12,022 bases of DNA from Anaerolineae bacterium. GTDB taxonomy: Bacteria; Chloroflexota; Anaerolineae; Anaerolineales; Villigracilaceae. Under the pieces are notes generated by a model that searched no databases, had not been told where the DNA came from, and saw only the letters and a program-made list of their open reading frames with translations. Positions 7,475 to 12,022 of the stretch are shown here, one piece after another (within the stretch, counting starts at the first letter, position 1; each line of letters begins with the position of its first letter). The position numbers and the translations under genes are program-made. The stretch is taken from assembly GCA_003158885.1 (NCBI GenBank), contig PMLN01000170.1:1-12022 (forward strand). The letters run 5' to 3'.

Positions 7475-8190
7475 TCACCTCCTTCAAGCGCCACCAGCAA
7501 TTTATCCGCTTCCTCGGAGGTGATCTTCTTCTCCTGCAGCATCTTCAAAATGGTCATACGTTCTTCGTCAGAAACGGGTGGATTTGTGTTTTCCGCGTCC
7601 GAAGGATTCAAGCCTGCATTCCAGCGGGGAGGGGATGGTGGGCGCGGCGGAATGGGGCCTCCCGGATAATGCAGCCTAAAATCCAAATGCTCCGAATGGG
7701 CGTGCTGTAATTTTCGTTCCGCTTCGCGCAGTTTACGATCGGCCCGCCGCATGGTCTCATTAACCTTGCGTTGAATTTTCGCTGAAACATCCGCGCTGAC
7801 ATTTCCTCTTTGCGCGCCCATCGTAATCTTCTGAACATTTTGTGCGTGGGTCTCACCGCCGATCACGCCCTCCAGCGAAACCTGACCCGGCATGTTCTGC
7901 AGAACCACGTCACCGCCGACGAAAGAAAGCTCGACTTCACCATCCAGGTTTTCTATTTTCAGATCACCGCCCACATAGCTGATGGTGAGGTTTGCACCGC
8001 GCGGCATGGAGACGTTCAAATCGCTTCCACACGACAGGGTTATATCATTTCCATCCTGATCGAGACGAGGCGAATCGTCACTGCGGGCTTCGAGGTCGGT
8101 ACGTTCCCAGCCCTGAACAGCCAAGTCGCCGCCTACATTGGTAATTTCAATTTGGGGTTTGGAGCCCACGGACAAAGTTTGAGTGGTCAT
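7471..8190 (-). CDS. DUF4097-like beta-repeat protein with C-terminal SHOCT-like module
   Basis: A 239-aa protein with four regions. Residues 1-125 contain repeated short beta units, each carrying VGGD or a close variant: 19-22, 73-76, 91-94 and a degenerate IGGE at 110-113. This looks like the beta-solenoid of DUF4097/'putative adhesin' proteins such as YvlB. Residues about 138-166 are a charged helix likely to form a coiled coil (KVNETMRRADRKLREAERKL). A proline-rich hinge follows (about 177-189), and a C-terminal SHOCT-like module (209-236, DEERMTILKMLQEKKITSEE). No signal peptide or membrane helix is visible, so despite the 'adhesin' label it should be cytoplasmic. ATG 8190 follows a GAGGAG site and sits 3 bases after the regulator's stop. 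The stop overlaps the next gene's start. The role is unknown; scaffold formation by stacking of the solenoid is inference. Confidence 0.75.
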   Translation of the reverse strand: MTTQTLSVGSKPQIEITNVGGDLAVQGWERTDLEARSDDSPRLDQDGNDITLSCGSDLNVSMPRGANLTISYVGGDLKIENLDGEVELSFVGGDVVLQNMPGQVSLEGVIGGETHAQNVQKITMGAQRGNVSADVSAKIQRKVNETMRRADRKLREAERKLQHAHSEHLDFRLHYPGGPIPPRPPSPPRWNAGLNPSDAENTNPPVSDEERMTILKMLQEKKITSEEADKLLVALEGGE

Positions 8191-8193
8191 GAG

Positions 8194-8574
8194 TTACTCC
8201 TCGCCGCGCAACATGCGCATGGCGTCTTCGGCCGAAATCTTGCCGGAATCCAAATCTTCAAGAACGGAGTGCCGCTTCTCTTCGTCAACATCCAACGATT
8301 CATCCTTGCCGGGTTCATAGCCCATGGCGCGAATGGTTTCATGCAGGCGATTCCGAATGGTCGGATAGGACAGGCCCAATTCCTCCTGCATGCGATTGCT
8401 CCTGCCTTCACACCGGACAAAAGTTTTGACAAATTCGATTTGTTCGGCAGTCAAACCGGGAAAGGCGCTGTTTTCAAAACGTCCTTCGATAACCGTATCG
8501 CAGGTATCACAACGATAACGAGCGACCCACAGGTTATCTCCGCAGACAGGACATTTATTCAAAGATGGTTTCAT
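8194..8574 (-). CDS. DUF2089-type zinc-ribbon/HTH regulator
   Basis: A 126-aa protein with the DUF2089 (COG3877-like) layout. A four-cysteine zinc ribbon uses C8/C11 (CPVCG) and C22/C25 (CDTCD). A putative helix-turn-helix at about 57-83 (GRSNRMQEELGLSYPTIRNR, then LHETI) resembles sigma-factor-like or LuxR-like recognition helices. An acidic linker and a C-terminal SHOCT-like module follow (about 98-124, KRHSVLEDLDSGKISAEDAM). It is probably a DNA-binding regulator of its own operon, possibly controlled through the shared SHOCT-like module. That regulation is inference; the domain order is visible. ATG 8574 has a GAGGTG site and lies 3 bases after the stop of the small upstream gene, so the two are likely coupled. 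Confidence 0.85.
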   Translation of the reverse strand: MKPSLNKCPVCGDNLWVARYRCDTCDTVIEGRFENSAFPGLTAEQIEFVKTFVRCEGRSNRMQEELGLSYPTIRNRLHETIRAMGYEPGKDESLDVDEEKRHSVLEDLDSGKISAEDAMRMLRGEE

Positions 8575-8577
8575 TAT

Positions 8578-8805
8578 TCACCTCATGGATGGAGATAAAG
8601 TTATAGACTTTAAGTCGTCATCATACTCTTTCATCGAACTCCCGATGGCGATTAAGCGGTCTCCAAGATGCGCCAAAATATCCTGATACCAATCGGTTCT
8701 CCTTACCTTTGCATCAGCAACCACTATATCCAACTCATCCTTTAAATAGGCATGGCCGCGCTGGTGGACTGCGTAATCATCTTCGATTCTGTCATAGTAA
8801 AACAT
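8578..8805 (-). CDS. small acidic protein of unknown function
   Basis: A 75-aa protein I do not recognise. It is the first gene after a strong promoter. ATG 8805 has an excellent Shine-Dalgarno site (AAAGGAGA) and the stop is 3 bases before the DUF2089-type gene, which makes it a real gene despite its size. It is rich in Asp, Tyr and Arg, begins MFYYDRIEDDYAV, and has a probable amphipathic helix across residues 46-62 (HLGDRLIAIGSSMKEYD). It has no cysteine cluster, signal peptide or membrane helix. It carries no SHOCT-like module, unlike the four genes that follow. It could be a partner or modulator of the regulator, but nothing in the sequence shows this. Confidence 0.7.
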   Translation of the reverse strand: MFYYDRIEDDYAVHQRGHAYLKDELDIVVADAKVRRTDWYQDILAHLGDRLIAIGSSMKEYDDDLKSITLSPSMR

Positions 8806-8846
8806 AATTATCTCCTTTCTCTCGCTCTCTATTTCATTTTATCAAT

Positions 8847-8874
8847 ATTATATTCAATATTTTTATTTTGTCAA
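8847..8874 (-). promoter_or_regulatory. Sigma-A promoter of the SHOCT operon
   Basis: Read on the minus strand: TTGACA at 8874-8869, a 16-base A/T-rich spacer, then TATAAT at 8852-8847. Both hexamers match consensus exactly. The start of transcription should lie near 8840, giving a leader of about 35 bases before ATG 8805. The 8-base word TCAATATT occurs twice here, at 8842-8849 and 8854-8861 on the plus strand, a direct repeat spaced 12 bases and overlapping the -10 box, so it may be an operator. Confidence 0.85.
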
Positions 8875-9006
8875 GTATTATTATTAATTTTCTTAATATC
8901 TTACTTCATATTTAAAAGTAATAGTTGTGTTTTCTTAGATTCTACAACAAAAATACCTTCCAAAGGCCAAAAATACTGAGCCGGTAAACAAAAGGCGCTA
9001 AAAATC
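8875..9006. other. AT-rich spacer of divergent promoters
   Basis: This stretch lies between the -35 box of the minus-strand operon and the -35 box of lexA. The part up to about 8960 is strongly AT-rich and could act as UP element or bendable DNA for the operon promoter. No second SOS box, coding region or RNA gene was found in it. Confidence 0.5.
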
Positions 9007-9035
9007 TTGACATCGAACGCATGTTCAGGTATCAT
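9007..9035 (+). promoter_or_regulatory. lexA promoter with embedded SOS box
   Basis: The -35 hexamer TTGACA (9007-9012), a 17-base spacer and the -10 hexamer TATCAT (9030-9035) form a good sigma-A promoter. Inside the spacer, 9014-9027 reads CGAAC-GCAT-GTTCA, one base from the Gram-positive (B. subtilis-type) LexA operator CGAAC-N4-GTTCG. LexA bound there would block polymerase directly, so negative autoregulation and induction by DNA damage are expected. The leader of about 60 bases also holds a short palindrome (9061-9073). Confidence 0.88.
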
Positions 9036-9100
9036 TCATAGCACAAATGAGCGATTATTGATATCTAAGATATGGGATCGCTTTCGTTCAGGAGGCACAA

Positions 9101-9781
9101 ATGATGATGGTTCGAAAAAGCAAAGGATTGGGTGAACGCCACCTAAAAATTCTGGGATTTATCCAGGAATATCAGCACGAATATAAACATCCGCCGTCAA
9201 TACGCGAGATCGGTGAAAATTGCAACATTTCATCCACATCGGTAGTGAACTATTACCTTGATCAACTCGAGAAGAATGGCAACATAGAACGGGATCGTAA
9301 AATTTCGCGCGGCTTACGTGTGATCGGTCCCAACGCTACAGTGGATACGTTACGAATTCCCATTCTCGGCCCAATTGCCGCAGGCCTGCCCCTGCCTGAA
9401 CTTCAACCGGGAGTTAATTACCTGACCGAGAATGAAGCCAACGCAGTGGATGTAGCCCGCAACCTCCTGCCCCCCAAAGATAAAGGCACGGACCTTTACG
9501 CGCTGGAAGTCAAGGGAGATTCCATGATCGACGCCATGATCAACGATGGCGATATTGTGGTGATGAAGCGCGCCGCCGAGGCTCGCAATGGTGAGATGGT
9601 CGCTGTCTGGCTGCCGCGTAACAATGAAGCAACTTTGAAGTATTTTTTCAAGGAGAAAGATCGCTATCGCCTCCAGCCCGCCAACCCAACCATGAAGCCC
9701 ATTTATATCAATAAGGATGAACCATTGGAAATCAAGGGCAAGGTGATTATGGTGATCCGAAAAGTTGAGATGGTATCGTAA
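9101..9781 (+). CDS. lexA: LexA repressor
   Basis: The SOS repressor, 226 aa. Residues about 12-75 are the winged helix-turn-helix, with the recognition helix around SSTSVVNYYLDQLEKNG. The autocleavage site Ala94-Gly95 is in PIAAGLP, the catalytic Ser141 in VKGDSM and the catalytic Lys180 in EATLKYF, so self-cleavage stimulated by RecA should work. The gap from cleavage site to Ser is 47 residues, against 35 in E. coli LexA, because of extra sequence around ENEANAVDVARNLLPP. The Ser-Lys gap is near normal. Three ATG codons stand in tandem (9101, 9104, 9107) behind AGGAGG (9090-9095). Any of them could be used, and 9104 gives 8-base spacing. An SOS box in its own promoter predicts autoregulation, and a strong hairpin follows the stop. 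Confidence 0.96.
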   Translation: MMMVRKSKGLGERHLKILGFIQEYQHEYKHPPSIREIGENCNISSTSVVNYYLDQLEKNGNIERDRKISRGLRVIGPNATVDTLRIPILGPIAAGLPLPELQPGVNYLTENEANAVDVARNLLPPKDKGTDLYALEVKGDSMIDAMINDGDIVVMKRAAEARNGEMVAVWLPRNNEATLKYFFKEKDRYRLQPANPTMKPIYINKDEPLEIKGKVIMVIRKVEMVS

Positions 9782-9798
9782 CCTAAAAGCAACAACAT

Positions 9799-9832
9799 AA
9801 AAAATCAGGCTCTGCTCGGAGCCTGATTTTTT
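9799..9832. terminator. lexA rho-independent terminator
   Basis: A 14-bp perfect stem: AAAAAATCAGGCTC at 9799-9812 pairs with 9819-9832 around the 6-base loop TGCTCG. The stem ends in six T, the classic intrinsic terminator form, 18 bases after the lexA stop. The A-run on the other side also makes it usable from the minus strand. Confidence 0.92.
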
Positions 9833-9924
9833 GTTGCTACTAAGTTTCACATGTCCTTTTTGGGATGCGGAACTCGACTGACCTGCAAACTTGATACGGC
9901 CTTTTTTGGTTCCGCGGCCGAGAA

Positions 9925-9959
9925 TCAAAAAAGGATGATTTGTCATCATCCTTTTTTGA
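9925..9959. terminator. Terminator of the rplKAJL operon
   Basis: Perfect 15-bp arms, 9925-9939 (TCAAAAAAGGATGAT) and 9945-9959, with a 5-base loop. Read on the minus strand this is a GGATGAT hairpin flanked by A6 and T6, lying 20 bases after the rplL stop. It is a symmetric, bidirectional intrinsic terminator separating rplL from the convergent lexA gene. Confidence 0.92.
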
Positions 9960-9978
9960 AGTAGATTTTCTGTTGATT

Positions 9979-10359
9979 CTACTTGACTTCAATCGCGGCG
10001 CCGGCGTCTTCCAGCTTCTTCTTGGCGTCCATGGCGGCTTCCTTGCCCACCGCGGCGAGCACCTTGCCGCCGACGGTTTCGGCCATGGTCTTGGACTCAC
10101 TGAGGCCCAGGCTGGTCAATTGGCGGATAACTTTGATGACATCGATCTTCTTGGCACCGGCATCCTTGATGATCACATCGAATTCAGTCTTCTCTTCGAC
10201 GGGTTCAGCGGCGGCAGCGCCACCGGCAACAGCGGCCACTGCGACCGGAGCGGCGGCAGAAACGCCCCACTTCGCTTCGAGAGCCTTGACCAATTCAGCG
10301 GCTTCGAGAACCGAGAGTTTGCTCAGTTCCTCCACCAGATTTTCGAGATTTGCAGCCAT
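9979..10359 (-). CDS. rplL: 50S ribosomal protein L7/L12
   Basis: The ribosomal stalk protein, 126 aa, present as dimers bound to L10 and recruiting translation factors. The N-terminal dimerisation helices (ENLVEELSKLSVLEAAELVK) are followed by an Ala/Val/Gly-rich flexible hinge (about 35-52). The globular C-terminal domain starts at EKTEFDVIIKDAG and ends LEDAGAAIEVK. The factor-binding helix reads LTSLGLSESKTMAE where many bacteria have a Gly-Leu-Lys-Glu-Ala-Lys sequence, a mild lineage variation. ATG 10359 has an AAGGAG site at 10375-10370. It is the last gene of the operon, 73 bases after rplJ and followed by a strong terminator. Confidence 0.97.
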   Translation of the reverse strand: MAANLENLVEELSKLSVLEAAELVKALEAKWGVSAAAPVAVAAVAGGAAAAEPVEEKTEFDVIIKDAGAKKIDVIKVIRQLTSLGLSESKTMAETVGGKVLAAVGKEAAMDAKKKLEDAGAAIEVK

Positions 10360-10406
10360 TGTACAGAAACTCCTTGCTTTCTTTTAGGAATAATTTTGGT
10401 TTTGGC

Positions 10407-10422
10407 AACGACTCAAGTCGTT
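10407..10422. repeat. Short palindrome in the rplJ-rplL spacer
   Basis: AACGACT and AGTCGTT arms (7 bp, perfect) with only two bases between them lie in the 73-base gap between rplJ and rplL. The two-base centre is too tight for a normal RNA hairpin, so the loop would open to 4-6 bases. It may be a dispersed palindromic repeat unit, a processing site or a weak attenuator. Nothing decides between these. Confidence 0.4.
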
Positions 10423-10432
10423 ACTACGAATA

Positions 10433-10963
10433 TTACGCGGCGGCTTGTGTCTTTTCCGAGTATGCACGGAAGACAGAAGCCAGCGAGCGCGCGGGTTCGG
10501 CAATTGTGCGGACCAGCTTTCCAGCCGGCGCCTGCAAAACACCAAGCAATTGTGCACGGACGACCGGCAGGGGCGGCAATTCGGATAACGCCTTGACCTG
10601 TGCCGGATTCAAAGCCTGGCCGGCCATGAAGCCGCCTTTGACTTTAACAAACGCCATGCTTTTGGTCGCGTCTGAAAGCGCTTTGGCGGTCGCGGCAGGA
10701 TCTGTGAACGCGAATGAAACCGCCGTGGATTTGGTAAAATAGCCCTCGGGCAGATTCCAGCCGTTATCCGAGAAGACGCGGCGAACCAAAGTGTTCTTGA
10801 CCACATGGAATTCTCCGCCCACTTCGCGTATCTTGGATCGGATTCCATCCATGTTCTTCATGGTCGCGCCCGTGTATTCCACGAGGATCACAGCCTGACT
10901 GCGCTTCAACCAGTCTCGATACGTTTCGAGAACTTCTTCTTTGCGCTGTTTAGTAATAGCCAA
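10433..10963 (-). CDS. rplJ: 50S ribosomal protein L10
   Basis: The stalk base protein, 176 aa. It binds 23S rRNA with its N-terminal domain and L7/L12 dimers with its C-terminal helix. Visible hallmarks are AITKQRKEEVLETYRDWLKR, VEYTGATMKNMDGIRSKIRE, the conserved VVKNTLVRR and a C-terminal helix (TIAEPARSLASVFRAYSEKT). The start is TTG 10963. An in-frame TGA lies just upstream at 10972-10970, and AAAGGAGG at 10980-10973 gives a 9-base spacing, so no other start fits. It is preceded by a structured leader, probably bound by L10 itself, and rplL follows. Confidence 0.96.
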   Translation of the reverse strand: MAITKQRKEEVLETYRDWLKRSQAVILVEYTGATMKNMDGIRSKIREVGGEFHVVKNTLVRRVFSDNGWNLPEGYFTKSTAVSFAFTDPAATAKALSDATKSMAFVKVKGGFMAGQALNPAQVKALSELPPLPVVRAQLLGVLQAPAGKLVRTIAEPARSLASVFRAYSEKTQAAA

Positions 10964-10986
10964 CGAGTATCACCTCCTTTCAATCA

Positions 10987-11081
10987 AAAAGTCTTTGCCA
11001 CATGCGGTAGGATGGGAACCTACCATAACAGGCAAAGACTTTTCACAAACGTCCACGAAAGGACACAACCCGTTGGGGTTG
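10987..11081 (-). ncRNA. L10 leader: autoregulatory mRNA structure before rplJ
   Basis: Read on the minus strand, the main element is a 13-bp perfect stem (11043-11031 with 10999-10987, AAAAGTCTTTGCC). It contains an asymmetric internal loop (UGUUAU / GCAUGU) and an inner 6-bp GGUAGG/CCUACC hairpin with a 7-base loop. Just before it stand a CAACCC/GGGTTG hairpin (11081-11066) and a GTCC/GGAC hairpin (11064-11051). The position directly before rplJ and this architecture fit the L10 leader, to which the L10-L7/L12 complex binds to lower expression of rplJ-rplL. The 3' arm ends in CUUUUU, so attenuation is possible. The family call is from memory of the fold, not from a covariance-model match. 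Confidence 0.75.
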
Positions 11082-11177
11082 GGATTTGTTTTGAGTCTCT
11101 GCCTAAGCAGGATATTAAGTCCATCAAACGATGAACACCCGCCGTCATTGGCAGTGGCTTATTTAGGATACAAGTAA
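11082..11177. other. rplA-rplJ spacer upstream of the L10 leader
   Basis: The rest of the 239-base gap between rplA and rplJ. It holds one more small hairpin (GTCCATC 11119-11125 with GATGAAC 11130-11136, 4-base loop, one G-U pair on the transcribed strand). I found no convincing internal promoter, so rplJ-rplL are probably transcribed from rplK-rplA through this leader. Confidence 0.45.
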
Positions 11178-11201
11178 TCGCCCTGAACCAGTCGAAGGGC
11201 T
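11178..11201. repeat. Dispersed-repeat-like GCCCT...AGGGC element after rplA
   Basis: TCGCCCTGAACCAGTCGAAG-GGCT lies one base past the rplA stop (11203-11205). Its complement GCCCTTCGACTGGTTCAGGGC has the form of the short imperfect palindromes (CCCTTCGAC...TCAGGG) found scattered between genes in many environmental bacterial genomes. Only one copy is in this window, so repeat status here is inference. Confidence 0.4.
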
Positions 11202-11202
11202 T

Positions 11203-11922
11203 CTACTTGGCAGCCTCCACATAGAGAGCAAGGCTTGGATCAACCTTGATCCCGGGACCCATTGTAGCATTAACCACAATGCGCTTGATATATAAACCTT
11301 TGGCGCCCGCAGGACGCGCTTTGTTGATGGCATCCATAAGCGCCGCGAAGTTTTCATAAAGTTTATTGGCATCAAAGGATGCCTTGCCAATCACCACATG
11401 AATGTTGGCAGTCTTATCGAGACGGAACTCGACACGGCCGGCTTTGGCTTCCTTGATGGCACGCGCCACGTCTTGCGGCGGGACAACGGTTCCGGCTTTG
11501 GGATTCGGCATCAGGCCGCGCGGGCCCAACACACGCCCGAGGCGTCCAACCCTGCCCATCATATCCGGCGTTGCGATCGCGACATCGAAATCGGTCATGC
11601 CGCCTTCGATTTTCTTTAACGTTTCATCATCGTCGGCGACGAGATCGGCGCCGGATGCACGAGCGGTCACCGCGCCTTCACCGGATGCAAAAACCAACAC
11701 GCGCACCGATTTACCCAGGCCATTCGGCAGTACGACCACATCGCGTACCTGCTGATCCGCCTGGCGCGGATCAAGAGCGGTGCGCATGTGAACTTCGACG
11801 CTCGCATCAAAAGTGGTGTAAGCAGTATCCTTTGCAAGCGCTACAGCCTCCTGAGGCGTGTATTGCTTGTTGAGGTCAACCTTGGCCAAAGCGGCCCTGT
11901 ACTTCTTTCCTTGTTTCGGCAT
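11203..11922 (-). CDS. rplA: 50S ribosomal protein L1
   Basis: The L1 stalk protein, 239 aa, normal length. It binds 23S rRNA helices 76-78 and moves deacylated tRNA out of the E site. In many bacteria it also represses its own mRNA. The signature GRLGRVLGPRGLMPNPKAGT is at 127-146, with the RNA-binding segments FDASVEVHM near the N-terminus and NATMGPGIKVDP at 218-229. ATG 11922 lies 1 base after the rplK stop, and its Shine-Dalgarno site (GGAGG) is inside the last codons of rplK, so the two genes are translationally coupled. Confidence 0.97.
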   Translation of the reverse strand: MPKQGKKYRAALAKVDLNKQYTPQEAVALAKDTAYTTFDASVEVHMRTALDPRQADQQVRDVVVLPNGLGKSVRVLVFASGEGAVTARASGADLVADDDETLKKIEGGMTDFDVAIATPDMMGRVGRLGRVLGPRGLMPNPKAGTVVPPQDVARAIKEAKAGRVEFRLDKTANIHVVIGKASFDANKLYENFAALMDAINKARPAGAKGLYIKRIVVNATMGPGIKVDPSLALYVEAAK

Positions 11923-11923
11923 T

Positions 11924-12022
11924 TTATCCTCCGTGGTGCAAACGGGCGGTCAGCCCTCCCACAAGTAAATCTACAACGTTGATTCCCATCGAGCGCGCCG
12001 TGCCTTCAACCTGCTTCATGGC
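11924..12022 (-). CDS. rplK: 50S ribosomal protein L11, C-terminal end (partial)
   Basis: The last 32 codons of rplK, cut by the right edge. The frame reads AMKQVEGTARSMGINVVD, the conserved L11 C-terminus (GTARSMGI), then continues for 14 more residues (LLVGGLTARLHHGG) before TAA at 11926-11924. L11 in most bacteria ends at or just after the GI-VV residues, so this tail is an extension. Its last codons (CAC GGA GGA TAA) also supply the Shine-Dalgarno site of rplA. Gene order rplK-rplA-rplJ-rplL is the standard bacterial one. Confidence 0.93.
   Translation of the reverse strand, partial: AMKQVEGTARSMGINVVDLLVGGLTARLHHGG

Noticed and set aside
7810..8598. 262-aa plus-strand open frame across the beta-repeat and regulator genes
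   Set aside because: It is antisense to two well-supported genes with matching Shine-Dalgarno sites and coupling, and its translation shows no family.
8752..8979. 75-aa hydrophobic plus-strand frame resembling a small membrane protein
   Set aside because: The hydrophobicity comes from the T-rich promoter spacer. It overlaps the start of the minus-strand gene and its promoter, and no ribosome site precedes it.
9350..9949. 199-aa minus-strand frame running through lexA and its terminator
   Set aside because: It reads antisense through the catalytic domain of LexA and through two terminator hairpins. The basic stretch near its start is chance.
9940..10596. 218-aa plus-strand frame over rplL and rplJ
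   Set aside because: It is antisense to two certain ribosomal protein genes and crosses their spacer.
1..12022. CRISPR array, tRNA, IS element, toxin-antitoxin or phage genes
   Set aside because: No spaced direct-repeat series, cloverleaf, transposase motif or terminal inverted repeats were seen. The small 75-aa gene does not pair with a partner in toxin-antitoxin fashion.

Overview
The window looks like chromosomal DNA from a Gram-positive-type or deep-branching bacterium, most plausibly a member of the Chloroflexota (Anaerolineae-like). This assignment is inference. It rests on the set of short SHOCT-like/DUF2089 proteins, a Gram-positive-type SOS box (CGAAC-N4-GTTCA) in front of lexA, strong Shine-Dalgarno sites throughout, and a DUF4432 plus FGGY kinase sugar block. 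No rRNA, tRNA, CRISPR array, IS element or phage gene was seen.

Layout. (1) Positions 1-4372, plus strand, hold a tight carbohydrate-catabolism operon: the C-terminal part of an L-fucose/L-arabinose isomerase-family protein, an FGGY sugar kinase, a DUF4432 aldose-1-epimerase-like protein and a class II (zinc) ketose-phosphate aldolase. Together they could convert an aldose to a ketose, phosphorylate it and split it to triose-level products. The substrate cannot be read from the sequence. (2) Positions 4373-4978 are a gene graveyard. A headless and tailless DegV fragment (+) abuts the N-terminal stub of an MFS transporter (-), followed by a perfect 21-bp inverted repeat. (3) Positions 4985-6295 (-) encode an intact MFS_3-type exporter.

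(4) Positions 6438-8805 (-) form a compact five-gene operon behind a near-perfect sigma-A promoter. In transcription order it encodes a 75-aa unknown protein, a zinc-ribbon/HTH DUF2089-type regulator, a DUF4097-like beta-repeat protein, a two-TM membrane protein and a soluble paralogue of its tail domain. The last four all carry the same ~28-residue SHOCT-like helical module, at the C-terminus in two and at the N-terminus in two. This is the least understood and most interesting part of the window. (5) Positions 9007-9832 (+) hold lexA with its own promoter, an SOS box lying inside the promoter spacer, and a strong terminator.

(6) Positions 9925-12022 (-) are the end of the ribosomal protein cluster rplK-rplA-(L10 leader)-rplJ-rplL with its terminator. 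It is convergent to lexA. rplK is cut by the window edge and rplJ starts with TTG.
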